Below, piece after piece: positions 9,019-16,865 of a stretch of 64,000 nucleotides of DNA. Below the pieces are notes generated by a model. The model did not search any database and was not told the origin of the DNA. It saw only the letters and a list, made by a program, of their open reading frames with translations. The position numbers and the translations under genes are program-made. The stretch comes from Spirosoma taeanense. GTDB lineage: Bacteria; Bacteroidota; Bacteroidia; Cytophagales; Spirosomataceae. The DNA is taken from NCBI RefSeq assembly GCF_013127955.1, contig NZ_CP053435.1, positions 4,402,001 to 4,466,000 of the forward strand. The letters run 5' to 3'. How positions within the stretch are numbered: position 1 is the stretch's first letter; each line of letters opens with the position of its first letter.

Positions 9019-9669
9019 ATGAAGCTGAGACTTGTCTTCTTTTTAATTGCCATACCGCTACTTTTTGGAGGATGCAAAAAACTGCTGATCAACCCCGCCA
9101 AACGGATTGCCTGTATTGGTACCAGCATCACCGATGGCTACGTGCTGCCCGTTGAACAGACCTACCCCTATCAGCTCCAGTTACTGACCAACTCGCCCGA
9201 CAAAGTCCTGAATTATGGCGTTGGCGGCTGTACGGTCCTGAAAAAAGGCGACCGGCCCTACTGGCAGGCCGAGAAATATCAGTTTGCTCTTCAGTGGAAA
9301 CCCACGACCGTTATTATCGAGTTTGGCACCAACGACTCTAAGAAACAGAACTGGCAATACAAAGACGAGTTCAAGAGCGATTATCTGGCCCTGATCAACT
9401 CGTTCAGGAAACTGTCCAGCTCTCCCAAGATCTATATCTGCATCCCAACGCCTGCTTTTCGCGAGAATTTTGAGATTCAGCCGGACGTAGTGAAGAATGA
9501 AATCGTTCCGCTGGTTTATGAGATTGCCAGAGAGAACAACCTGCCGATTATCGATTTTAATAAGCTGATGCTCGATCATAGCGAGCTTTTCCCGGACGGC
9601 ATTCACCCGAATGCGGAAGGAGCGGCCTTATTAGCGAAAGAAGTGCATAAAGTTATCTCGGCAAACTAA
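9019..9669 (+). CDS. SGNH/GDSL-family hydrolase lipoprotein
   Basis: Start chosen at ATG 9019 because it opens on a lipoprotein signal (KLRLVFFLIAIPLLFGGC, lipobox FGGC); the frame extends upstream but those residues have no signal features. The protein has 216 residues. SGNH block I with the nucleophile Ser is CIGTSITDGY, block II Gly is YGVGGCT, block III is EFGTNDS, and block V with Asp and His is DGIHPNAEG. This is the size of a single-domain acyl-ester hydrolase, probably facing the periplasm on a lipid anchor. The substrate is unknown; related enzymes deacetylate sugars or cleave lysophospholipids. It is a stand-alone gene divergent from the LtaS-like gene. Confidence 0.88.
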   Translation: MKLRLVFFLIAIPLLFGGCKKLLINPAKRIACIGTSITDGYVLPVEQTYPYQLQLLTNSPDKVLNYGVGGCTVLKKGDRPYWQAEKYQFALQWKPTTVIIEFGTNDSKKQNWQYKDEFKSDYLALINSFRKLSSSPKIYICIPTPAFRENFEIQPDVVKNEIVPLVYEIARENNLPIIDFNKLMLDHSELFPDGIHPNAEGAALLAKEVHKVISAN

Positions 9670-9780
9670 TTCGTTCTGCTGAACCTGACCCCGGATACGT
9701 AACTATGCCTGGCGTAATACAAATTAGCACATACTGAGTATCCGTTATTGACTCACTATAGCGAATTTGCCCGTTCAACA

Positions 9781-9813
9781 AAAAAGCCCGGCGATAAGCA
9801 TCACCGGGCTTTC
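9781..9813 (-). terminator. Rho-independent terminator (both directions)
   Basis: A 9-bp GC-rich stem (AAAGCCCGG / CCGGGCTTT) with a 12-nt loop. The minus strand continues into six T, so it best serves the large minus-strand adhesin gene; read on plus it can also stop the SGNH gene. Confidence 0.75.
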
Positions 9814-9887
9814 CCATTCGACATATTCTCTCTATATGTTGCCGTTGATTAGTTAACCTGAACTGGTGAACCAATCAATTTCATTAC

Positions 9888-9915
9888 GTCCCTAACCGGC
9901 ACTCCGGTTAGGGAC
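9888..9915. repeat. Perfect 12-bp inverted repeat, 4-nt loop
   Basis: Left arm 9888-9899 (GTCCCTAACCGG) and right arm 9904-9915 are exact complements. It lies 9 bp after the stop of the minus-strand adhesin and has no T run on either strand. It may stabilise the mRNA 3' end or act with the terminator at 9781-9813. Confidence 0.6.
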
Positions 9916-9923
9916 AATTCTAT

Positions 9924-12683
9924 CTATCTTATTTTCTGAATGACAACCGGCACGCATTTCGGTGTCGGACATTCGCAGGTGGCGGCATCGAGCATCACCG
10001 TCACGTCCGTATAACAGGTGCCCTTGGCCGAGAATAACCGGACGGTGTAAGGCTGTTTTTCGGTCGGGTTCGCCAGATTCGTAAAGCTTACCGATCCATT
10101 CACAATAACCTTGTTGCTGGGGGCTCCGTAGGCCGGTCCGCTGCCGTAGCTGTTTCCTTTCACAATATCGGCCCGTTCAACATTCTCCAGCGTTGTCAGG
10201 TCAATTCGGGCGTCGTTGTTAGGCGTACCACCGTTACAGGTTGCCACGGTCACTGTCGGAGCTGCTTCATACGTCGGAGCGGCATTTACGGTCACCGTAG
10301 CGGCCGTGGTTGACGAGCAACCCGTCGAGAAAGTACACGTTGCTGAGTAAGTTGTCGTCACGAGTGGCGTAACAATCAGCGAGGCTGTGTTGTCGCCGGT
10401 GCTCCAGACGAGCGTACCACCCTGGCAACCACCTACCGTCAGCGTAGCGGACTGTCCGGCGCACAACGTTGGCGAATTAACCGTCAGCACCGGTGCCGGA
10501 TTAACCGTTATGGTCGTGCGGGCATTGTCGCTGCAGCCCTGCGCATTGGTAGCGGTCACTGAGTATACACCACTTGTCGTTACCACGATGGAAGCGGTCT
10601 GCTCGTTCGTCGACCAACGATAGCTGGCACCACCGCTGGCGGTCAGCGTTGCACTCTGGCCCTGACAGATCGTCGCGCTGCTTACAGTAATAGCAGCCGT
10701 TGGCAGTGGGTTAACCGTGATGCTACCCGTGGCTGTAGCCGAACAACCCGAGCTCGTGGTCGCTGTCACGCTATACGTGCCGGCAGTCGTGCCGGTGGCG
10801 ACGTTGGGCTGGCCCTGCACCGGAGTCAGACCCGACGAGAAGACGTAGCTGGCGTAACCCGAGGTAGCGGTTAAGCTGGCCGTCTGGCCTGCGCAGATGG
10901 TAGCACTGCTCAAGGCCACTATAGGCAGCGGGTTAACTGTAATACTACCCGTAGCCGTGGCTGAACAACCCGAGCTTGTCGTAGCGGTTACTGAATATAT
11001 TCCTGCGGTCGTTGCCGTAGCCACGTTAGGCTGACCTTGTACTGGGGTCAGACCCGATGAAAAAGTATACGTAGCATAACCAGCCGTGGCGGTTAACGAA
11101 GCGGTCTGGCCGGCGCATATCGTCGCACTGCTTAAAGCCACCACTGGCAGCGGATTGACCGTAATACTGCCTGTGGCTGTGGCTGAACAGCCTGCCGAAG
11201 TCGTCGCCGTTACTGAGTATGTGCCCGCGGCTGTACCCGTAGCCACGTTGGGCTGACCTTGCGCGGGCGTTAAGCCCGACGAGAAGGTATACGTAGCATA
11301 ACCCGAGGTGGCCGTTAGGCTGGCGGTTTGACCGGCGCAGATGGTGGCACTGCTCAGGGCCACTATGGGCAGCGGGTTAACGGTTACGGTAGTTGACGCC
11401 GTGCCGGTACAGGTGCCGTACGTAGCTGATGTACACGTTACTGAATACGTCGTAGTCATCGTTGGCGCAACGACAATACTAGCCGTTGATTCACCCGAAC
11501 TCCACTTGATCGAACCATTACCGCAGCCCGTGAGGGTCAGGCTTGTGCTGCTTCCGGCACAAATAGCCGGACTGGCCGGCGTAATGGCGAGGTTAGGCAC
11601 AATACCGTCTTCAACAATGATCGGACAGCAGCCATTGGCCGGACAATCAACATTGGTGGTCGTTGTAAAGCTGTAGCTGCCCGCCTGTGTAATCGTAAAG
11701 CTATTGCCGGTGGCTACGGCTGTTGTCCCATTATCCTTGTACCATTTAACATTCGTATACTGAGCAGGCAGACTGGCTACGTAGCGGTCACCTGGACAAA
11801 GCTTTATCGGCACCGATACGCACGCCCGACTAACGTTATTCCGCGTGCTTACTTCGGTATCCGTGGTTGTAACGTAAGCCGTATTATATAAAACACCTTC
11901 GGCCTGCGTGTTGACCGTCAGGCTTAGATTCGAAGTTCCGGCAGCGGCTATCGTGCCCAGATTCCAGGTAAGCACCGTCTGGGAAGATGGCGTCGTAGAA
12001 ACCGTAGCTGCGGGCGACGACGATACATACGTCATACCCGCGTCGAGCGTATCCTTCACGATTACGTTTGTGGCCGGGCCGTCGCCGGTGTTATCGACCC
12101 GAATTGTGAAACTGGCGTTGCCGCCTTTCGTCACCTTCGCGGTAGTAGCCGATTTGGTGATGCTCAGATCCGGGTTACCGGCTGCCAGACCGATATCATA
12201 CGAATCGTTTGGTGTTCCCGCTGCCCCCGTATTGGCATAGACAACGGCCAGGCCGCCGATCAGCTGAGCGTCGCTGTCGAGGTTAGGATCGCTCCCCTGC
12301 TTCCGCTTTGTTAACTGGAAGCCCGCGGGAAAATCCGTTGAATTAACCCGAATCTCATAAACCGTATTGGGTTGCAGTCCACCCTTAACACCGGCGTCAT
12401 CGAAGGCATACTGCCCTTTTTCGTCAGTGCTCGTCTCACCGCGTTGTACGCCGTTCTGATAAAGCCGGACGGGTATCTTCGCGATACCGGGCTCGCCATC
12501 ATCCTGGATACCATTGCGGTTATAATCCTGAAAGACCCGGTTGCCAATGGCCAGCACTTTAGGGGCCGGAGGATTATCGTCTGGTGTGTAAGCACCGGCT
12601 GTTTTGCCCGCCAGTAACAGCAGGCATGCTATCCAGAACAGGCGTTGGCTCCAGAGAAAGCACAAGTCGGAAAGTTGTTTCAT
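9924..12683 (-). CDS. Surface protein: SdrD-B, DUF11 and tandem Ig-like repeats
   Basis: Start chosen at ATG 12683 (MKQLSDLC...), which gives a signal peptide (FWIACLLLLAGKTAGA); an in-frame start 24 nt upstream adds only a short leader. About 919 residues. Order: SdrD B-like domain (IGNRVFQDYNRNGIQDDGEP, about 50-160), a DUF11 domain (DLSITKSATTAKVTKGGNAS, about 175-290), an Ig-like domain, then three nearly identical 74-residue units (each starting VALSSATICAGQTASLTA), two diverged Ig units, and a tail with a Cys-rich end (CECPTPKCVPVVIQKIR). The pattern is that of a secreted adhesin or matrix protein. The tail resembles that of the upstream paralogue and may be a sorting signal. Probably transcribed with that gene, whose stop is 87 bp upstream. 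Confidence 0.85.
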   Translation of the reverse strand: MKQLSDLCFLWSQRLFWIACLLLLAGKTAGAYTPDDNPPAPKVLAIGNRVFQDYNRNGIQDDGEPGIAKIPVRLYQNGVQRGETSTDEKGQYAFDDAGVKGGLQPNTVYEIRVNSTDFPAGFQLTKRKQGSDPNLDSDAQLIGGLAVVYANTGAAGTPNDSYDIGLAAGNPDLSITKSATTAKVTKGGNASFTIRVDNTGDGPATNVIVKDTLDAGMTYVSSSPAATVSTTPSSQTVLTWNLGTIAAAGTSNLSLTVNTQAEGVLYNTAYVTTTDTEVSTRNNVSRACVSVPIKLCPGDRYVASLPAQYTNVKWYKDNGTTAVATGNSFTITQAGSYSFTTTTNVDCPANGCCPIIVEDGIVPNLAITPASPAICAGSSTSLTLTGCGNGSIKWSSGESTASIVVAPTMTTTYSVTCTSATYGTCTGTASTTVTVNPLPIVALSSATICAGQTASLTATSGYATYTFSSGLTPAQGQPNVATGTAAGTYSVTATTSAGCSATATGSITVNPLPVVALSSATICAGQTASLTATAGYATYTFSSGLTPVQGQPNVATATTAGIYSVTATTSSGCSATATGSITVNPLPIVALSSATICAGQTASLTATSGYASYVFSSGLTPVQGQPNVATGTTAGTYSVTATTSSGCSATATGSITVNPLPTAAITVSSATICQGQSATLTASGGASYRWSTNEQTASIVVTTSGVYSVTATNAQGCSDNARTTITVNPAPVLTVNSPTLCAGQSATLTVGGCQGGTLVWSTGDNTASLIVTPLVTTTYSATCTFSTGCSSTTAATVTVNAAPTYEAAPTVTVATCNGGTPNNDARIDLTTLENVERADIVKGNSYGSGPAYGAPSNKVIVNGSVSFTNLANPTEKQPYTVRLFSAKGTCYTDVTVMLDAATCECPTPKCVPVVIQKIR
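10702..11367 (-). repeat. Three 222-bp in-frame tandem repeats
   Basis: The unit boundary (ggcagcgggttaac or close variant) recurs at 10702, 10924, 11146 and 11368, exactly 222 bp apart, giving three 74-residue Ig-like units inside the adhesin gene. At the protein level the units differ at only a handful of positions, while many third positions differ at DNA level, so the units are related but not brand-new copies. Confidence 0.9.
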
Positions 12684-12770
12684 AGATACTAGATATAAAA
12701 TAATCACTCGTTACAGGTTAAGAACAGAGCCGGGCATTCAGACCAACCGAAAGCCTGGTATTGCGTTGAT

Positions 12771-15700
12771 TTACAGCCGGGTAAGAACAAGCTTAGGACA
12801 TAGCGACGGCAAACAGCTTGAACACGAAGCTACCGGCGTAGTCGTCTGGGTAGTCTTGCAGACCTTGCTGTCGAAATCCCGGATGGTTAAGGTGTATGTG
12901 CTTATACCGTCGGCTTTAAAGGTGGCTGTTCCACCAACCGTAACGGTCTGACCGTAGGGTGTGCCGCCCGCATTCAGGACCGTTCCGCCCGTGCCGTTGG
13001 CATTGGCATTCAGCACGACTTCAAACTTGTTCGATGCGCCCGGACCGGCCGTCGTTGCCCGCACGGCAATCGTATAATAGTCGTCGGTGGTCGTTGCGTT
13101 AGTATTATTGCTGTTACAGGCTCCCTGAACCAGCGTCGTCGAAACCACCGCCTGGCTGACCGTCGCCGTAGCAGATGCCGGGTCTGTACAGCCATTGGCC
13201 GAAACCGTCAGGCTATAGGCTCCGGCTGTGTTTGTCGTGAAGCTCTGCGCCATTGATGTAAAGGAATTGGGGCCGGTCCAGCTATAGGTGGCTCCCGTCA
13301 AGCTCGAACTCCCCGTCACCGTTGCCGGAGCTGCGCAGGTAATTGCGCCCCCGGTCGCTGTCCCCTTCGGCAGGGGTTTTACGGTTACCTGAATTTCCTG
13401 TACCGGTCGGCAGCCATCAGCGGTTGGTGCCGGGTTCAGAAGGGCGTAAACGTAATAGACAACCGGTGTGCTGCCGGTATTGGCCGGAAACGTAACATTA
13501 GTGACACTGGCCGTTCCGTTTTCCGGCGTAACCGTCGTCAGCGACGTCCCACCCGAATACGCAGCCGTTCCGCTCTGTGGCGTGGTGAAGTAAACAAACC
13601 GGATGGCGTTTGTACCAGTTGCGTTTGTGGTAACATTCAGCGAATTCACCGGCGTCCCCGAACAGACCATCTGCGCCGGGGATGGATTTGAGATGGTGGG
13701 ACAGGTAACAAAGCCAAAATCGTAGGTATGGTTGTTCTCACCGTAATTACCGGTTGTCAGCGTAATGACCGCGTAGCTGATTCCGTTGATGACCACCACC
13801 GTTCCGTCGCTGTCGATGGTGTCGTCCGAGCCTACGTTATCGGCCGTCGGCGTGTAATTCTGGCTGGAAAGGGCCGTCTGGCTCAGCGGCACCCGGAGTT
13901 CATAGGTAGTGTTCGGCCGCAGGTTTACGCTGGAACTGTTGAAATAGTACTCGCCGTTGGCATCCGTCAGGGTTGAGGCCACGGCGGTTCGGGAGCCGGG
14001 CAGAAATAACTGTACCGTGATGTTCGCCAGGGGCGATGTGCCATTGTCCTGCGTCCCATTCGCACTTGTAGCGCTTCCGTCATTCCAGATGCGGTTTCCA
14101 ATCTCAATCGGCGACGGATTACAAGTCAGTTCCAGATCGCCCAGGCCGTTTGCTTTTCCATACGTAGCCACGTTCGAACTCTCGTAGACCTGAACGCTCG
14201 TAGACGGGCTGCCCGTTCCGTTCGATACTTTGAACCGTCGGATACCACCCGCATCAATATTATCGGTTGGGTCAATCACGATAGAGGCTACTTCGTCCTG
14301 TCCCGGAAAAAGGGCCAGAGCTCCCTCACTCATTTCGGTATGGTAAGGGTTCGTAGTGGATGGAATTGCTATGGCATCGTTATAATAGTACTCACCATTA
14401 CCGATTCCCTGTCCGTTATTTGCGCCCCCCGTTGGTGTGCCGCCACAGATGCGGGCGTTGCGCTCAATCGTCCATTGGTTCAGGTCCGGACTGCATTTGC
14501 CGGCCTGCAGAATATCCCCCGGCGAAATGGCCCGGTACAGCTGCGTACTGGACGTGTTGGTTCCGTAGTTATTGTTTCCGTACTGATCGCCGAGCCGGTC
14601 CCGAATGCTCAGGATCATGTTGTCGTTTACGTCAAATTCAATTCCCGTCAGCCAGGGCTGTGGATAACTGACATTAGGCAGATCATTACGGGCAAAGCGC
14701 GAGGGCACCGACGTAGAACCGGGCTGAACGCTGGTCCAGGGTAACCAGTATTCAGCCCGGTCGGACCCCGATCTATCATTGTTGGTGGCGCCTTTCTTAT
14801 AGGTGAGCGGAAAGGTGAGCACCTGCGTAAACTGACTATTGACCGGATTGAACTCAAACACGACCGCTTTCATGCCGGTGGTATCGCGGGTGATCAGGTT
14901 ACTGGATGTTGAGCCCGACCCGAAGTTCGTGGTTGTCGTTGTCGAAACGCTCTCGTTGGTCGTTACCCCGCCGATGTAAACCCGATCCCGGTAATATTTG
15001 AGGGCAAACGGCCGGAACGTACTCCCCGAGCGCTGCTGCACAGCCGGCAATGTGAAACTGGTCACATCGGAAGCGGTGGGCGATGTACTGGCCGGATCAC
15101 CCACGTTAATCCGATAAAGCTTCCGGTCATACAGGTTTACGACGTAAAGCTGTCGGCCATCGTCCGAAATTTCCAGGTCGCCAAGCCCTACTTTACCCAC
15201 AGCGTCGAATGCCCCCACATCGTAGTTGGCGGCTGTTACGTTAGCGGGTAGATTGGAATGCGGATCACTGCCCGTGTCAAAACCCAGGGCATCGAGGTCA
15301 ACAAACAGGCCATTGGTGTAGGTTGTGCCCGAACCGGGTTTTGTAATGTAGATAGCGCCTGGTCCGCCCGGCCCTAGCCCCGAATGCCGCTTGATAAACG
15401 CCGACGAAAAGACGTACCGGCTGGTTCGCTGATAGGCAACGCCGAACACGGTACCAATCTGGTTGTTGAGCGCGATGGCCGATTCGGCGGGCGAGTTGCC
15501 GGTGCTGTTATACGGCAGGGTTACCAGCACACCCTGCGTTCCGGAAGTGCCGCCACCCACGGGATTACCATTAACGTAGCAGGGTACTAAAAACGACGGA
15601 TTTGCCTGACAATAGTCGGCGGGATTATTAATACCCAGATTCAGCGTAGCGGGCGAAGAGGAAGCAAACTGAACAGTCGTTCCACTCTGGCTTCCTTTCG

Positions 15701-16073
15701 GGCCGTCAAAATAGCCCGAGGGCAGGTTTGTGAACTGAACTCGATAAGGTCCACCCGCTGAGGGCGTAATGGAATACGTACCCGTGCTGCCGGTGTTCGC
15801 CGTTCCGAGTACGACCCCCGTCTGACTATAAACCGTGACGGTCACATTGGCAACGCCAATTTCGCCAACGGCGGGCGCTACTGAACTGTAGTTGCGGGCT
15901 CCATTGGCATCGAAATCCCGGTAGACAGTCCCAGTAATCTGCGCCAGTGCTGGAGAAACTACCGACAAACTTAGCGTTATCAGCACCAGCAGACACTTGC
16001 GAAGCTGAGATGTAAGACGTACGGCAAAATACGAAGAGAATAAATTAAATAAATAGTAAACGTATATTGCCAT
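12771..16073 (-). CDS. Large SdrD-B/Ig-like surface protein
   Basis: 1100 residues. A signal peptide sits unusually far in (KCLLVLITLSLSVVSPALAQ, about residues 26-46), so the true start may be slightly different, but no other good start codon is in frame before it. An SdrD B-like domain follows (ITGTVYRDFDANGARNY, about 46-140). A long central region (about 150-640) has propeller-like, repetitive beta content with a GVTTNES...ITRDTT stretch and YGNNNYGTN loops. A second SdrD B domain (IGNRIWNDGSATSANGTQDNG) covers about 655-790, then two or three Ig-like units. The tail CSSCLPSLCPKLVLTRL parallels the neighbour's tail. It is the promoter-proximal gene of a two-gene unit. Function: probably secreted or cell-surface adhesion; not proven. 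Confidence 0.82.
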   Translation of the reverse strand: MAIYVYYLFNLFSSYFAVRLTSQLRKCLLVLITLSLSVVSPALAQITGTVYRDFDANGARNYSSVAPAVGEIGVANVTVTVYSQTGVVLGTANTGSTGTYSITPSAGGPYRVQFTNLPSGYFDGPKGSQSGTTVQFASSSPATLNLGINNPADYCQANPSFLVPCYVNGNPVGGGTSGTQGVLVTLPYNSTGNSPAESAIALNNQIGTVFGVAYQRTSRYVFSSAFIKRHSGLGPGGPGAIYITKPGSGTTYTNGLFVDLDALGFDTGSDPHSNLPANVTAANYDVGAFDAVGKVGLGDLEISDDGRQLYVVNLYDRKLYRINVGDPASTSPTASDVTSFTLPAVQQRSGSTFRPFALKYYRDRVYIGGVTTNESVSTTTTTNFGSGSTSSNLITRDTTGMKAVVFEFNPVNSQFTQVLTFPLTYKKGATNNDRSGSDRAEYWLPWTSVQPGSTSVPSRFARNDLPNVSYPQPWLTGIEFDVNDNMILSIRDRLGDQYGNNNYGTNTSSTQLYRAISPGDILQAGKCSPDLNQWTIERNARICGGTPTGGANNGQGIGNGEYYYNDAIAIPSTTNPYHTEMSEGALALFPGQDEVASIVIDPTDNIDAGGIRRFKVSNGTGSPSTSVQVYESSNVATYGKANGLGDLELTCNPSPIEIGNRIWNDGSATSANGTQDNGTSPLANITVQLFLPGSRTAVASTLTDANGEYYFNSSSVNLRPNTTYELRVPLSQTALSSQNYTPTADNVGSDDTIDSDGTVVVINGISYAVITLTTGNYGENNHTYDFGFVTCPTISNPSPAQMVCSGTPVNSLNVTTNATGTNAIRFVYFTTPQSGTAAYSGGTSLTTVTPENGTASVTNVTFPANTGSTPVVYYVYALLNPAPTADGCRPVQEIQVTVKPLPKGTATGGAITCAAPATVTGSSSLTGATYSWTGPNSFTSMAQSFTTNTAGAYSLTVSANGCTDPASATATVSQAVVSTTLVQGACNSNNTNATTTDDYYTIAVRATTAGPGASNKFEVVLNANANGTGGTVLNAGGTPYGQTVTVGGTATFKADGISTYTLTIRDFDSKVCKTTQTTTPVASCSSCLPSLCPKLVLTRL

Positions 16074-16865
16074 ATACGATAGTTAAAGTTACGGTTCTGA
16101 CCATTAAGAGGATTTGAAAAATCGCTGCCGCCATTCTTATTTACTGAATACCCGGGGGAACGGCACAGAGCCTCAGACAAAAAAAATGCCATAATGCACC
16201 TTCATAGGGCAGTATCTTATCCTATACGCCCTGTTTTAAACAAAACGGGCAACCTAGTCGCGCTTACAATTATTGACGGAAAAGGCTATATATATGTGAA
16301 CTTTATATACTATTTATAAACTTATAATTAACTAATCTAATTGATTAATAGTTAGTTATGTTTCTACGTAGCAGTCCCCGTTGTATGCCCGAAAAATGTG
16401 TTCTATTTGAATAGTCACCGGCTAATTTTTAATGACTTTCTAATCCTAGGTCTGCCCCGTAAACCTGCATAGAATACGGCAGAGTCACTCTGGTTTTGGA
16501 TGACCAGACCAACGGATTTCTGTAAGTATTGCGCAAAAGGAAGCGGGCTGCGCTACGAATACTGTGCCAATTTTTATTGCCCCTGTTTATTTATCTGAAA
16601 AAATCTGCCCGCCCGCATTCCCGGGAAAAATTGCCGTTTGATAATGTTAGTTTATTTGTCTCCGGCATTTTCCGAGTTCGGTTGTGCAAATTGTTTCTAT
16701 TCGTATATTTGAGGTCATCAGGTTGTAAAATAGAGCCTAACTACCTGATAGTTAAAAGTTTAAAGCCTCGTTTTACTGACCTGTCCTTTTCTGTTCCTTA
16801 ACCATTTATGCTTTTCGTATCGCCCGATCCGGCTAAGGACTGGGAAAGGTATTGACAACCATATC
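16074..16865. other. 792-bp AT-rich intergenic region
   Basis: Divergent promoter region between the adhesin unit and the SNF2 gene. It holds a bulged stem-loop at 16228-16250, a markedly AT-rich tract at about 16280-16360 with near-palindromic TAACTAAT...ATTAATAGTTA, and the promoter at 16681-16711. An open frame at 16529-16801 (90 codons) lacks any protein-like character and I do not call it. Confidence 0.6.
16681..16711 (+). promoter_or_regulatory. Bacteroidota sigma-ABfr-type promoter for SNF2 gene
   Basis: GTTG (16681-16684) is followed after 19 bp by TATATTTG (16704-16711), matching the TTTG-N19-21-TAnnTTTG layout. It predicts a leader of about 150 nt before the ATG at 16866. Confidence 0.55.

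Noticed and set aside
10702..11367. Regular 222-bp repeats considered as a CRISPR or satellite array
   Set aside because: Units are in frame, abut without spacers and encode Ig-like domains.
16280..16360. AT-rich tract with TAACTAAT/ATTAATAGTTA symmetry, considered as a replication origin or attachment site
   Set aside because: No DnaA-box cluster, no dnaA or integrase gene; more likely upstream promoter sequence.
16529..16801. 90-codon plus-strand open frame in the 16-kb intergenic region
   Set aside because: Biased, basic and hydrophobic residues with no pattern, and it spans the promoter of the SNF2 gene.
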